Origin: Silicimonas sp963779765
GTDB taxonomy: Bacteria > Pseudomonadota > Alphaproteobacteria > Rhodobacterales > Rhodobacteraceae
Direction: 5' to 3'
Length of the DNA stretch: 64,000 nucleotides
Assembly: GCA_963779765.1 (NCBI GenBank)
Contig: CAVZZP010000001.1
Coordinates: 1,054,001-1,118,000, forward strand
The notes under the pieces were generated by a model. The model was not told where the DNA came from. It searched no databases and saw only the letters and a list, made by a program, of their open reading frames with translations. The translations under genes were made by a program, and so were the position numbers. Below are positions 7,880 to 27,227 of this stretch, piece by piece (position 1 is the stretch's first letter; each line of letters opens with the position of its first letter).

Positions 7880-8176
7880 TCACAGACCGGTCGTCACGTC
7901 GATGGTGTTGCCCTCTTCGAGGGTGACGTAGGCCTTCTTGACGTCCTTCCGGGTGCCGAGGCGACCGCGGAACCGCTTGACCTTGCCTTTCGAGATCGAG
8001 GTGTTGACGGCTTTCACCTTCACCCCGAAGAGACCTTCGACGGCCTCCTTGATCTGCGGCTTGGTCGAGTCGATGGCCACCTCGAAGACGACGGCGTTGT
8101 ACTCGGACGCCATCGTGGACTTCTCGGTGATCAGCGGCTTGCGGATCACGTCGTAATGTTCGGTCTTCACGCTCAT
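7880..8176 (-). CDS. rplW: 50S ribosomal protein L23
   Basis: L23 is a primary 23S rRNA-binding protein at the tunnel exit and the docking site for trigger factor and SRP. The 98-residue product starts MSVKTEHYDVIRKPLITEKS and contains the conserved VKAVNTSISKGKVKRFRG loop. It overlaps rplD by four bases. It ends in a strong terminator, so the S10-type transcript stops here instead of continuing into rplB. Confidence 0.97.
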   Translation of the reverse strand: MSVKTEHYDVIRKPLITEKSTMASEYNAVVFEVAIDSTKPQIKEAVEGLFGVKVKAVNTSISKGKVKRFRGRLGTRKDVKKAYVTLEEGNTIDVTTGL

Positions 8177-8790
8177 TTCAGACGAGCCTCCAGAGCTTCG
8201 ACGCCCGCCTTGGTGAGCACAAGCGTGTCACTGCGGAGGATGTCGTAGACGTTCGCGCCCATGATGGGCAGGACGTCGATGCCGTTCAGGTTGGCGGCGG
8301 CACGGGCAAAGCCCTCGTCCACTGCGGCCCCATCGATGATCAGCGTGCGCTTCCAGCCCAGGTCACGGACCTGCTTGGCCAGCGCGCCCGTCTTGCCCTC
8401 GGCGGTCGCCGCGTCGAGGATGACGAGGTTGCCGGTCGCGGCCTTCGACGAAAGCGCGTGCTTCAGACCCAAAGCCCGGAACTTCTTCGTCAGCTCATGG
8501 GCATGGCTCCGCGGGGTCGGGCCCTTGTAGACGCCGCCCTTCCGGAAGATCGGCGCCTTGCGCGAGCCGTGGCGTGCGCCGCCGGTGCCCTTCTGGCGAT
8601 AGATCTTCTTGGTCGAGTAGCTGACCTCGGACCGGCCCTTCACGCTGTGCGTGCCCTGCTGGGCTTTCGCACGCTGCCAGCGGACGACGCGGTGAAGGAT
8701 GTCGGCGCGGGGTTCGAGACCGAAGATCTCATCGCCCAGATCGACCGAGCCGGCCTTCCCGCCGTCCAGTTTGATCACGTCGAGTTTCAT
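8173..8790 (-). CDS. rplD: 50S ribosomal protein L4
   Basis: L4 lines the exit tunnel and in enterobacteria also represses the S10 operon. The 205-residue product begins MKLDVIKLDGGKAGSVDL and contains the tunnel loop (KIYRQKGTGGARHGSRKAPIF, split here as family signature). Length is normal. The gene overlaps rplC and rplW by four bases each, so translation is coupled. Confidence 0.97.
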   Translation of the reverse strand: MKLDVIKLDGGKAGSVDLGDEIFGLEPRADILHRVVRWQRAKAQQGTHSVKGRSEVSYSTKKIYRQKGTGGARHGSRKAPIFRKGGVYKGPTPRSHAHELTKKFRALGLKHALSSKAATGNLVILDAATAEGKTGALAKQVRDLGWKRTLIIDGAAVDEGFARAAANLNGIDVLPIMGANVYDILRSDTLVLTKAGVEALEARLK

Positions 8791-9671
8791 TCCTCACCGT
8801 CCTTCTTCTCGGCATCGCCCTCGGGCTGAGCCTGGTCATCGGTGTCCTTGTCCGAAGCGATCGAGGCTTCGGCGTCGGCCAGTGCGGCGGCTTCCTGCGC
8901 CGCCTGCTCCTCGGCCAGGCGCTTGGCCTCGGCTTCGGCTTCGGCGGCGGCCGCTGCTGCTGCGGCCTCGGCGGCTTTCGCAGCTTGCTCGGCGGCGGAC
9001 TTCAGTGCTGCCGGCAGGATCACGTTGTCGGGAACGGGCTTCTTGACCGCGTCCTTGATGGTGACCCAGCCGCCCTTCGAGCCCGGAACGGCGCCCTTGA
9101 CCATGATGAGGCCACGGTCGGCGTCGGTCCGGACGACCTGCAGGTTCTGCGTGGTCACGCGGGCTGCGCCCATGTGACCGGCCATCTTCTTGCCTTTGAA
9201 CACCCGTCCGGGGTCCTGGCACTGACCGGTCGAGCCGTGCGAGCGGTGGCTGATCGACACGCCGTGCGACGCCCGGAGGCCGCCGAAGTTGTGCCGCTTC
9301 ATGGCCCCCGCGAAACCCTTGCCGATCGACGTGCCGGACACGTCGACGAACTGGCCTTCGAAGTAGTGGTTCGCGGTGATCTCTTCGCCCACGTCGATCA
9401 GGTTGTCCGGATCGACCCGGAACTCCGCGATCTTGCGCTTGGGCTCGACCTTGGCGGCGGAAAAGACGCCGCGCATGGCCTGGGAAGTCCGCTTGGCCTT
9501 CGCCGTGCCGGCGCCAAGCTGAACAGCCGAATAGCCGTCCTTCTCGGGCGTGCGGTTGGCGACGACCTGGAGACCGTCGAGTTGAAGCACGGTCACCGGG
9601 ATCTGGCGGCCGTCTTCCATGAACAGGCGGGTCATGCCCACCTTCTTTGCGATAACGCCGGAGCGCAGCAT
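8787..9671 (-). CDS. rplC: 50S ribosomal protein L3 with long acidic C-terminal tail
   Basis: The first about 215 residues are an ordinary L3, with the signature region SHRSHGSTGQCQDPGRVF and KKMAGHMG, including the glutamine that PrmB methylates in other bacteria. From about residue 222 onward there is an extra tail of roughly 70 residues made of Ala, Glu and Lys repeats (AAAAAAAAEAEAEAKRLAEE) and ending in an Asp/Glu-rich segment. The whole is 294 residues against about 210 in E. coli. Such tails occur in other Rhodobacteraceae; the function is not known. Confidence 0.96.
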   Translation of the reverse strand: MLRSGVIAKKVGMTRLFMEDGRQIPVTVLQLDGLQVVANRTPEKDGYSAVQLGAGTAKAKRTSQAMRGVFSAAKVEPKRKIAEFRVDPDNLIDVGEEITANHYFEGQFVDVSGTSIGKGFAGAMKRHNFGGLRASHGVSISHRSHGSTGQCQDPGRVFKGKKMAGHMGAARVTTQNLQVVRTDADRGLIMVKGAVPGSKGGWVTIKDAVKKPVPDNVILPAALKSAAEQAAKAAEAAAAAAAAEAEAEAKRLAEEQAAQEAAALADAEASIASDKDTDDQAQPEGDAEKKDGEE

Positions 9672-9684
9672 TGTCGTGCCCTCC

Positions 9685-9999
9685 TCAGACGGAAATCTGG
9701 ACGTCGACGCCAGCGGCGAGGTCGAGCTTCATCAGCGCGTCCACGGTCTGCGGCGTCGGGTCAACGATGTCGAGAAGACGCTTGTGCGTCCGGATCTCGT
9801 ACTGGTCGCGCGACTTCTTGTCGATGTGCGGACCGCGGAGAACGGTGAACTTCTCGATCTTGTTCGGCATCGGGATGGGCCCGCGCACCTGGGCGCCGGT
9901 CCGCTTGGCGGTGTTGACGATTTCCTGCGTCGAGGCATCCAGGACGCGGTAGTCGAAGGCCTTCAGCCTGATGCGGATGGTCTGACTGGCGATAGCCAT
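9685..9999 (-). CDS. rpsJ: 30S ribosomal protein S10
   Basis: S10 is a small-subunit head protein that also works as NusE in antitermination. The product is 104 residues, begins MAIASQTIRIRLKAFDYRVLD and carries the conserved VRGPIPMPNKIEKFTVLRGPH core. It follows tuf after 112 bases that hold two perfect hairpins but no clear promoter. It is the first gene of the rpsJ-rplC-rplD-rplW group. Confidence 0.96.
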   Translation of the reverse strand: MAIASQTIRIRLKAFDYRVLDASTQEIVNTAKRTGAQVRGPIPMPNKIEKFTVLRGPHIDKKSRDQYEIRTHKRLLDIVDPTPQTVDALMKLDLAAGVDVQISV

Positions 10000-10026
10000 T
10001 GTCTTTTCCTTCTGTTGAGAGGTGGA

Positions 10027-10094
10027 GCCCCCGGCCTATCCGGGGGCGCCACGTCGAACCATGTGTCAGCGAGGGAGCCCGGACATGGTCCGGG
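10027..10094. repeat. Two perfect hairpins between tuf and rpsJ
   Basis: An 8-bp stem (GCCCCCGG / CCGGGGGC, 10027-10047) and a 7-bp stem (CCCGGAC / GTCCGGG, 10078-10094) occupy the tuf-rpsJ gap. Neither is followed by a T run on either strand, so they are more likely repeat-type or RNA-stabilising elements than terminators. The second resembles the CCCCGGA / TCCGGGG hairpin in the rplB leader. Confidence 0.55.
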
Positions 10095-10111
10095 ACACCC
10101 ATGCGATAGCC

Positions 10112-11287
<1,176 letters not shown>

Positions 11288-11309
11288 CTCTGGTTCCTTT
11301 TTGTCTCAC

Positions 11310-11366
11310 GGTGCGTGCGGGGCACGCACCCTACAGGGTGGTAGGGTGCGTGGTTTCCCACGCACC
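11310..11366. repeat. Double palindromic repeat between fusA and tuf
   Basis: Two 9-bp perfect hairpins, GGTGCGTGC / GCACGCACC (11310-11330) and GGTGCGTGG / CCACGCACC (11345-11366), flank a short CTACAGGGTGGTAG palindrome. They share the GGTGCGTG core and fill most of the fusA-tuf gap. This looks like a REP-type dispersed element. A possibly related one lies between rpoC and rpoB. Confidence 0.65.
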
Positions 11367-11371
11367 GCGGG

Positions 11372-13495
<2,124 letters not shown>

Positions 13496-13517
13496 CTGCC
13501 TGCTCCTTGACTCTGAA

Positions 13518-13988
13518 TTACCAGCGGTAGTGGCTGAACGCCTTGTTCGCGTCGGCCATCTTGTGGGTATCTTCGCGTTTCTTGACGGCGGTGCCTCGGC
13601 CGTTGACGGCATCCGCCAATTCGCCCGCAAGACGCTCTTCCATCGTGTTCTCGTTCCGCGCACGGGCGGCATTGATCAGCCAACGGATCGCCAGCGCCTC
13701 GCGACGTTCGGGACGAACCTCGACGGGAACCTGGTAGGTCGCACCGCCGACGCGGCGCGAGCGAACCTCGACCGACGGCTTGATGTTGTCGAGAGCCTCG
13801 TGGAAGACCTCGACCGGCGACTTCTTCAGGCGGCCTTCAACACGCTCGAAGGCGTTGTAGACGATGCGCTCGGCGACCGACTTCTTGCCGTCGGTCATCA
13901 GGTTGTTCATGAACTTGGTCAGAACCCGATCGCCATACTTGGCATCGGGAAGGACTTCGCGTTTCTCGGCGGCGTGACGGCGGGACAT
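13518..13988 (-). CDS. rpsG: 30S ribosomal protein S7
   Basis: S7 nucleates assembly of the small-subunit head and in enterobacteria represses the str operon. The 156-residue product has the family signature (YGDRVLTKFMNNLMTDGKKS, about residues 19-38) and VGGATYQVPVEVRPERR. Length is normal. It follows rpsL after 15 bases. Confidence 0.97.
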   Translation of the reverse strand: MSRRHAAEKREVLPDAKYGDRVLTKFMNNLMTDGKKSVAERIVYNAFERVEGRLKKSPVEVFHEALDNIKPSVEVRSRRVGGATYQVPVEVRPERREALAIRWLINAARARNENTMEERLAGELADAVNGRGTAVKKREDTHKMADANKAFSHYRW

Positions 13989-14003
13989 TCTCTTGTCTTC
14001 CTC

Positions 14004-14375
14004 TTACTTCGGACGTTTCGCGCCGTACTTCGAGCGGCGCTGACGACGGTCCTTGACGCCCTGGGTGTCGAGGACACCGCGCAGGATATGATAACGGACG
14101 CCGGGAAGGTCCTTCACCCGGCCGCCGCGGATCAGGACCACCGAGTGTTCCTGAAGGTTGTGGCTTTCGCCGGGAATGTAGCTGATCACCTCGAAGCCAT
14201 TGGTCAGGCGCACCTTGGCAACCTTCCGCATGGCCGAGTTCGGCTTCTTCGGCGTCGTGGTGTAGACGCGCGTGCAGACACCGCGCTTCTGCGGGCAGGA
14301 CTCGAGGTGCATGGACTTCGAGCGTTTCACTTTGGGCTGCCGGGGATTCCGGATCAGCTGCTGGATCGTGGGCAT
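14004..14375 (-). CDS. rpsL: 30S ribosomal protein S12
   Basis: S12 controls decoding accuracy. The 123-residue product starts at the ATG at 14375 (MPTIQQLIRNPRQPK); nine further upstream codons are open but not conserved. The two streptomycin-resistance hot spots, the lysine in TTPKKPNSA and that in GRVKDLPGVRYH, are both lysine, so the sequence is of the sensitive type. It is the first gene of the rpsL-rpsG-fusA-tuf group and has a recognisable promoter upstream. Confidence 0.97.
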   Translation of the reverse strand: MPTIQQLIRNPRQPKVKRSKSMHLESCPQKRGVCTRVYTTTPKKPNSAMRKVAKVRLTNGFEVISYIPGESHNLQEHSVVLIRGGRVKDLPGVRYHILRGVLDTQGVKDRRQRRSKYGAKRPK

Positions 14376-14597
14376 TGGGTCGTATTCCCCGTGTTGCAAC
14401 ACTTCAGTTCGTGGGGCGCGCGCCCCGGTTCATCTTCCCAGCGGTCCCGTGCGTCCACGAAAACGCGATAAGCCGCGAAGCTCCCAATTGGGGAACCTGC
14501 GGTGGGTTTCCAGAGGATCGGAGCAAGGCGCCCGGATCGTGACCACTACATTCCGTTAAAGGGCGGCCAGACCTGTGGCAGCACCCGGAGTGGGCGC
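14376..14597 (-). promoter_or_regulatory. Long rpsL leader region
   Basis: From the predicted promoter to the rpsL start there are about 215 untranslated bases. No gene is supported here. The length is more than usual for a simple leader and leaves room for an autoregulatory RNA structure, but I could not define one by eye. Confidence 0.35.
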
Positions 14598-14626
14598 CGT
14601 ATAGAGGGAGTCGCATACCCTGTCAA
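14598..14626 (-). promoter_or_regulatory. Strong sigma-70 promoter for rpsL operon
   Basis: On the minus strand TTGACA (14626-14621) is followed, after exactly 17 bases, by TATACG (14603-14598). This matches the housekeeping consensus closely and is placed correctly for rpsL-rpsG-fusA-tuf. Confidence 0.8.
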
Positions 14627-14679
14627 CAGCACCACCCCCGTCATATAGGGTGCCAGACGGCGCCCCGCCAGCACTGCTT

Positions 14680-15576
14680 TCAGATCGCGGCACCTGGGCC
14701 TTTCACCAACTGCTTGGCGGCGAAGGCACGGCGCACGGCACGCTCGCGCCAGAGGGTGAAAAGCCCTGTCGCCACGACGATCGACGCGCCGATCAGCGTC
14801 ATCGCGTCGGGCCAGTCGCCGAAGACGAGAAAGCCGAGGATCAGTGCCACGATCAGGCTGGCATAGCGGAAGGGCGCGACGAAGCCGATCTCGCCCACGC
14901 GCATGGCCGAAACCGACGCAAGGTAGCCGATCATCACGAAGAGAACGGCCCCTGCCAGAAGACCCCAGTCCGCCGTCACCATCGGCTGCCAATCGGTAAA
15001 AATTGCGCCGACGGCCGAGAAGGCCAGGACGCCCGCCGCCGTCGAGAAGGCGACAAGAAGCGACGGTACGTCGGGCGACAGACGACGCGCGGCAAGGTCG
15101 CGCACCGTGACGAAGACGACCGAGGCGAGGCCGAGGACCGACCATTCGGTGAAGCCGTCGCCGCCGGGCCGGACGATCAGGTAGACGCCCGCGAAACCGA
15201 TGGCGATGGCCGCGAAGCGCTTCCAGCCCACCGGCTCTCCCAGGAACAAGGCGGCGGCCAGCGTGACCGTCAACGGCAGAGCCTGGAGGATCGCCGAAAG
15301 GTTGGCGATCGGCATGTGGATCAGTGCCGTGATGAACGTCCAGGCGGCCGCGACCTCGGCCACGGTCCGAACGGAAATCAGCATCCAGTCGCGACGCGAA
15401 ACGGGTTGCCGCCAGGCACCCACTGCCAGCACCACGCCCGCGAGCAGGATGGTGACGCCGAGGCTTCTCAGCACAAGGAACTGGAACAGCGGCAGCGTCT
15501 CGCCCAGCACCTTCAGGCAGGTGTCGTTGATGGTGAAGGCCGCCATCGAGGCCGACATCAGGGCCGCGCCCTTCAT
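14680..15576 (-). CDS. EamA-family (DMT) membrane transporter
   Basis: The product (298 residues from the ATG at 15576, MKGAALMSASMAAF) has about ten hydrophobic helices arranged as two EamA repeats, with conserved RSLGV near the first repeat and YLIVRPG at its end. Members of the drug/metabolite superfamily export amino acids, nucleobases or other small molecules; the substrate cannot be told here. An extra 18 codons upstream are open but less likely. It stands alone between rpsL and a divergently transcribed glycosyltransferase. Confidence 0.85.
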   Translation of the reverse strand: MKGAALMSASMAAFTINDTCLKVLGETLPLFQFLVLRSLGVTILLAGVVLAVGAWRQPVSRRDWMLISVRTVAEVAAAWTFITALIHMPIANLSAILQALPLTVTLAAALFLGEPVGWKRFAAIAIGFAGVYLIVRPGGDGFTEWSVLGLASVVFVTVRDLAARRLSPDVPSLLVAFSTAAGVLAFSAVGAIFTDWQPMVTADWGLLAGAVLFVMIGYLASVSAMRVGEIGFVAPFRYASLIVALILGFLVFGDWPDAMTLIGASIVVATGLFTLWRERAVRRAFAAKQLVKGPGAAI

Positions 15577-15725
15577 GTTCGCTGAAAGCTGCACGCAAGC
15601 GCCCCTATGGTTTTGCGCAACAGGTGTCACTTTTCTGCAGCCGCCGCCAGTGAGAACCAGGACTTCCGTTGCTAGGGTTTCGGCAACGACCGCGAACGGC
15701 GGCGCGACGAGGGAACGAGGGGCAG

Positions 15726-16877
15726 ATGACGCAGGAATCCTGCTTGCTGGTCACTACCGTCAAGGACGAGGGCGCCAACATCCTGGAGTGGGTGGCTCAC
15801 CACCGGCTGTGCGGCTTCGACCGCATTCAGATCTATCAGAACGACTCCACCGACACGACCGTCCAGACCCTGCGCATCCTCGACCGATTGGGGATCATCG
15901 AGTTTCACCAGAACAATCAGGGCGGCGACGCGTTCCAGATCCGCGCCTATCGCCGCGCGGCGCGATCCGAAGCCTTTGCCGCCGCCGACTGGTGCATGGT
16001 GCTGGATGGCGACGAGCTGTTGAACGTGAAGGTCGGCGAACACCGCGTGCAGGATCTGATCGCGGCCTGTCCCCAGACGGCCCAGACCATCATCGTCAAC
16101 TGGCGCATTTTCGGGTCGGCCGGCGAAGGAGAGGTCAAGCACGACCTCGTCAGCGAGCAGTTCACCCGCGCCGAAGCGAAGGCGGACATCCTCGACCGGC
16201 TGACGGCGTTCAAGCCGCTGTTCCGCACCGACAGCTTTCGCAAGCCCGGCATCCATCTGCCGCGAGACCCCGTCGGCGGTAGTGCGGGCAAAGTGCTGTG
16301 CAATGCCTCGGGACTTATGGACGGCGAGTTCCGCCGCAAGCACTGGCGGTCCTGCGATCCCGGGATGCGACAGTTCGCGCAGGTGAACCACTACATTCTG
16401 CGCGACTTGACGAGCTTCCTGGTGAAGCACGCTCGCGGCAGCGCCAACGCTCCCCACCGCGACCTGGGCTTGAACTATTGGCGGACTCACAATCGCAATG
16501 ACGCGGTCGTCACCTCGCTGGCGGAACGTGCTCCCGCGATCCGCGAAGAGATGCGGCGCCTGAACGAGCTGTCAGACGGACGTCTGGTCCAGCTTCGGGC
16601 GCGGGCCGTGCGGCAGCACCGCCTGAAGGTCGAAGCCTTGCTGAAGGACGACACGGTCGCCGCACTTCGCGACGCCATCCTGGCCGAGATGGAGGCAGCC
16701 CCCGTACCTCCGGCCGAAGACGCCGAAGCCCCTTCCCCTGCGCCGCGCGCGATCGGCGTCACGCCGTTTCGACTGCCGGACGCAGTCAAACGTCAGGCGG
16801 TATTCCACTCCGTCAGAGCGCCCGCCCCGTACACCGCCACGCCGGGCTCGCCTCGCAAGAAGACTAGTCGCGCCTGA
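15726..16877 (+). CDS. Glycosyltransferase family 2-like protein
   Basis: The 383-residue product starts at an ATG preceded by GAGGGG. The beginning (TTVKDEGANILEWVAHH) is typical of the GT2-like proteins of Rhodobacterales, where the chain looks at an acceptor through a short N-terminal Rossmann unit; the metal-binding DxD-type motif is VLDGDELL near residue 93. A conserved HYILRDLTSFLVKHARG segment lies near residue 225. The last about 70 residues are Pro/Ala-rich and probably disordered. No signal peptide or membrane helix is seen. The sugar donor and acceptor are unknown. Confidence 0.75.
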   Translation: MTQESCLLVTTVKDEGANILEWVAHHRLCGFDRIQIYQNDSTDTTVQTLRILDRLGIIEFHQNNQGGDAFQIRAYRRAARSEAFAAADWCMVLDGDELLNVKVGEHRVQDLIAACPQTAQTIIVNWRIFGSAGEGEVKHDLVSEQFTRAEAKADILDRLTAFKPLFRTDSFRKPGIHLPRDPVGGSAGKVLCNASGLMDGEFRRKHWRSCDPGMRQFAQVNHYILRDLTSFLVKHARGSANAPHRDLGLNYWRTHNRNDAVVTSLAERAPAIREEMRRLNELSDGRLVQLRARAVRQHRLKVEALLKDDTVAALRDAILAEMEAAPVPPAEDAEAPSPAPRAIGVTPFRLPDAVKRQAVFHSVRAPAPYTATPGSPRKKTSRA

Positions 16878-16969
16878 TCCGCGTGCCCAGCCTCGCCGGA
16901 CGGCAGGACAAGCCACAGCGCCCCTCCCAGAAGGGCGGCGACGAGGGCGGTCCAGAGGGCTGTCAGCAT
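16793..16969 (-). CDS. Possible small membrane-anchored protein
   Basis: A 58-codon frame begins with ATG at 16969 behind a GGAGA ribosome binding site and encodes a hydrophobic segment (ALWTALVAALLGGALWLVL) and a short hydrophilic tail. It overlaps the 3' end of the glycosyltransferase gene on the other strand by about 85 bases. The ribosome binding site and the membrane segment argue for it, while the overlap and short length argue against it. No family is recognised. Confidence 0.35.
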   Translation of the reverse strand: MLTALWTALVAALLGGALWLVLPSGEAGHADQARLVFLRGEPGVAVYGAGALTEWNTA

Positions 16970-17063
16970 CGGTGTCTCCGGCAAGTCTTGCGGAAGTGAT
17001 AACTGCTGCCGGCGCGAGTTCCGTGCAGCGCCGGTGCATCCGCGCCCTTCATTGGTGCAGCGC

Positions 17064-17095
17064 AAAGAAAAAGGGCCCCGCCGAAGCGAGGCCCC
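17064..17095 (-). terminator. Intrinsic terminator of the rpoBC operon
   Basis: On the minus strand a 9-bp stem (GGGCCTCGC / GCGGGGCCC with one U-G pair) closed by a UUCG-type loop is followed by TTTTTCTTT. It lies about 20 bases after the rpoC stop codon. Confidence 0.85.
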
Positions 17096-17116
17096 ATAGT
17101 TTCCACGAGGGTAACG

Positions 17117-21357
<4,241 letters not shown>

Positions 21358-21388
21358 CTTCGAATCCTGTTTTGTCGGTTGCAGGTGT

Positions 21389-21448
21389 GGCGGGGGAAAC
21401 CCGCCCTACCTCGACATTTTCCGGCATGGAGCGGGTTTCACCCCGCTC
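21389..21448. repeat. Two hairpins between rpoB and rpoC
   Basis: A 6-bp stem GGCGGG / CCCGCC with a GGAAA loop (21389-21405) is followed by CTACC and then a 7-bp stem GAGCGGG / CCCGCTC (21429-21448). The layout, hairpin plus GTAG/CTAC plus hairpin, recalls the element between fusA and tuf, though the stem sequences differ. It fills most of the rpoB-rpoC gap. Confidence 0.5.
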
Positions 21449-21457
21449 GCCCGTTCA

Positions 21458-25615
<4,158 letters not shown>

Positions 25616-25794
25616 GCGCGTATGCACCTTTCGTTTTCAGGGGTCCGACCAGCCGCCGGGGTTCGGCGGTCGACCCGAGAAACAGCCGGAACCCGACAAT
25701 ACCTGGCCGCCCTCCCACAGGCAGCCTCCCGTCAGGGTTCCGCACCTTAGGAAATGCAGTCGACGAAACTGCCCTTCCTGAGACGCGGAAAGCC

Positions 25795-25815
25795 GGACCC
25801 GGATGTGCCGGGTCC
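25795..25815 (-). promoter_or_regulatory. Hairpin between rplL and rpoB, possible attenuator
   Basis: An 8-bp perfect stem (GGACCCGG / CCGGGTCC) with a five-base loop lies about 40 bases after rplL on the minus strand and is followed only by GGCTTTCC. It could reduce read-through into rpoB as the known attenuator does in E. coli at the same place; the weak T run suggests partial termination or an RNA processing site. Confidence 0.5.
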
Positions 25816-25853
25816 AGCTTGTATTTGGTGAGGGCGGACGAACCGCCCCCCGA

Positions 25854-26234
25854 TCACTTGAGCTCGACTTCGGCGCCGGCCGCTTCGAGTTTCGCCTTGA
25901 TGTCGTCGGCTTCCGATTTGGAGACCTGCTCCTTCACGGCCTTGCCGCCGGCCTCGACGAGGTCCTTGGCTTCTTTCAGGCCCAGACCGGTGATCGCGCG
26001 CACTTCCTTGATCACGTTGATCTTCTGGGCGCCCGCGCTCTTGAGAATGACGTCGAACTCGGTCTTCTCTTCAACAGCGGCACCGGCGTCGCCGGCAGCC
26101 GGACCGGCCATCATCACCGCGCCGCCGGCGGCGGGTTCGATGCCATATTCGTCCTTGAGGATTGTTTTCAGTTCCTGGGCCTCGAGAAGCGTGAGACCCA
26201 CGATCTCTTCGGCGAGTTTCTTCAGATCAGCCAT
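25854..26234 (-). CDS. rplL: 50S ribosomal protein L7/L12
   Basis: L7/L12 forms the flexible stalk that recruits translation factors. The 126-residue product has the dimerising N-terminal helix (MADLKKLAEEIVGLTLLEA), an Ala-rich hinge (about residues 35-50) and the globular factor-binding domain with KINVIKEVRAITGLGLKEAK. It follows rplJ after 68 bases and precedes rpoB by about 240 bases. Confidence 0.97.
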   Translation of the reverse strand: MADLKKLAEEIVGLTLLEAQELKTILKDEYGIEPAAGGAVMMAGPAAGDAGAAVEEKTEFDVILKSAGAQKINVIKEVRAITGLGLKEAKDLVEAGGKAVKEQVSKSEADDIKAKLEAAGAEVELK

Positions 26235-26302
26235 TTCTGTCTTCCGTTTCCTAAGATGTGTTCCAACGCGAGGTGGTTCAACCCCACGCGGGCCTCATGT
26301 CG

Positions 26303-26821
26303 TCAAGCGGCTTCCGCACGCTCCTCGATGGTCGAGAGAATGCTCGCGATGTTCGAAGCAGGCGCGCCAATGGCACCGGCGATGTTCGCGGCCGGGGAAC
26401 CGATCTGCGCCACGATCTGAGCGATGAGCTCTTCCCGCGACGGCAAGTCGGCGACGGCTTTGACACCAGCGGCGTCCAGAGACGTGTCGCCCATCGCACC
26501 ACCCAGGATCACCAGCTTCTGGTTGTCCTTGGCGTACTTGTCCATGACCCGGGCCGCGGCCGTCGGATCTTCGGAATAGGCGAACACGGTCATACCCGAG
26601 AGAAGGCCCGAAACGGATGCGTTCGGCTTCCCCTGAAGGGCGATTTTGGCGAGCCTGTTCTTGGCGACGCGAACGGCACCGCCGGCGGCGCGCATCTGCG
26701 CCCGGAGGTCCGTCATCTCGCGAACCGTGAGACCCGCGTAGTGGGCAACCACCACGACGCCAGAGCTTTCGAAGATCTGGCCGAGTTCGTCGACCAATTT
26801 CTCTTTCTGGGCTCTATCCAC
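26303..26821 (-). CDS. rplJ: 50S ribosomal protein L10
   Basis: L10 anchors L7/L12 to the ribosome and binds its own mRNA leader to repress translation in other bacteria. The start is GTG at 26821 (VDRAQKEKLVDELG), behind a GGAG site; 22 upstream codons are open but not conserved. The product is 172 residues, with VVVAHYAGLTVREM near residue 25 and an amphipathic C-terminal helix for L12. rplK and rplA, usually directly upstream, are not present here. Confidence 0.96.
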   Translation of the reverse strand: MDRAQKEKLVDELGQIFESSGVVVVAHYAGLTVREMTDLRAQMRAAGGAVRVAKNRLAKIALQGKPNASVSGLLSGMTVFAYSEDPTAAARVMDKYAKDNQKLVILGGAMGDTSLDAAGVKAVADLPSREELIAQIVAQIGSPAANIAGAIGAPASNIASILSTIEERAEAA

Positions 26822-27227
26822 AGTTTCACTCCAAGTTTGGAGGGGGTGACCCTCCGGCTCTGCAATGCCGGGCAAGGCGCCCGACACTTCGGGTCCTTAC
26901 GGGTCCGTCGCAATCGCGCCCTCGGGGGAAAGGCCCTCGAAAACGTATTCCTCTGTTCCCGTCTCAGGCAGGAATTACAGGCGCAATGCCAACCCACCGT
27001 CTCGGACGAAACGTCGGGGGGTGACGTGACCGCAACCCCCTGACCGGCGCGTCTTAGAGCGAATCGCCGGGGATGGAAAGATCAAATGTTACTGTGACGT
27101 CAAAGTCGCGGTCTCGTGACCGCGACTGTGCCGCGCGTTCGCAGGACGCGAATCGAATTGTTGCGCGTCAGCATAGTGCCTACGTATCGCCTCCGCCAAG
27201 GTATGTGGGTCAGGGGGTTTCGATCGG
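26822..27227. promoter_or_regulatory. Divergent region with rplJ leader
   Basis: This 406-base gap serves rplJ (minus) and a histidine kinase (plus). It contains a perfect 9-bp palindrome GTCGCGGTC / GACCGCGAC with a four-base loop (27105-27126), directly beside a TTGACG hexamer that could be a -35 box for rplJ, but without a convincing -10. Closer to rplJ, a 6-bp hairpin GGAGGG / CCCTCC (26839-26855) lies just ahead of the ribosome binding site and may be part of an L10 leader. No gene is supported here. Confidence 0.5.

Noticed and set aside
14004..14375. Streptomycin-resistance change in rpsL
   Set aside because: Both lysines of the known hot spots are unchanged.
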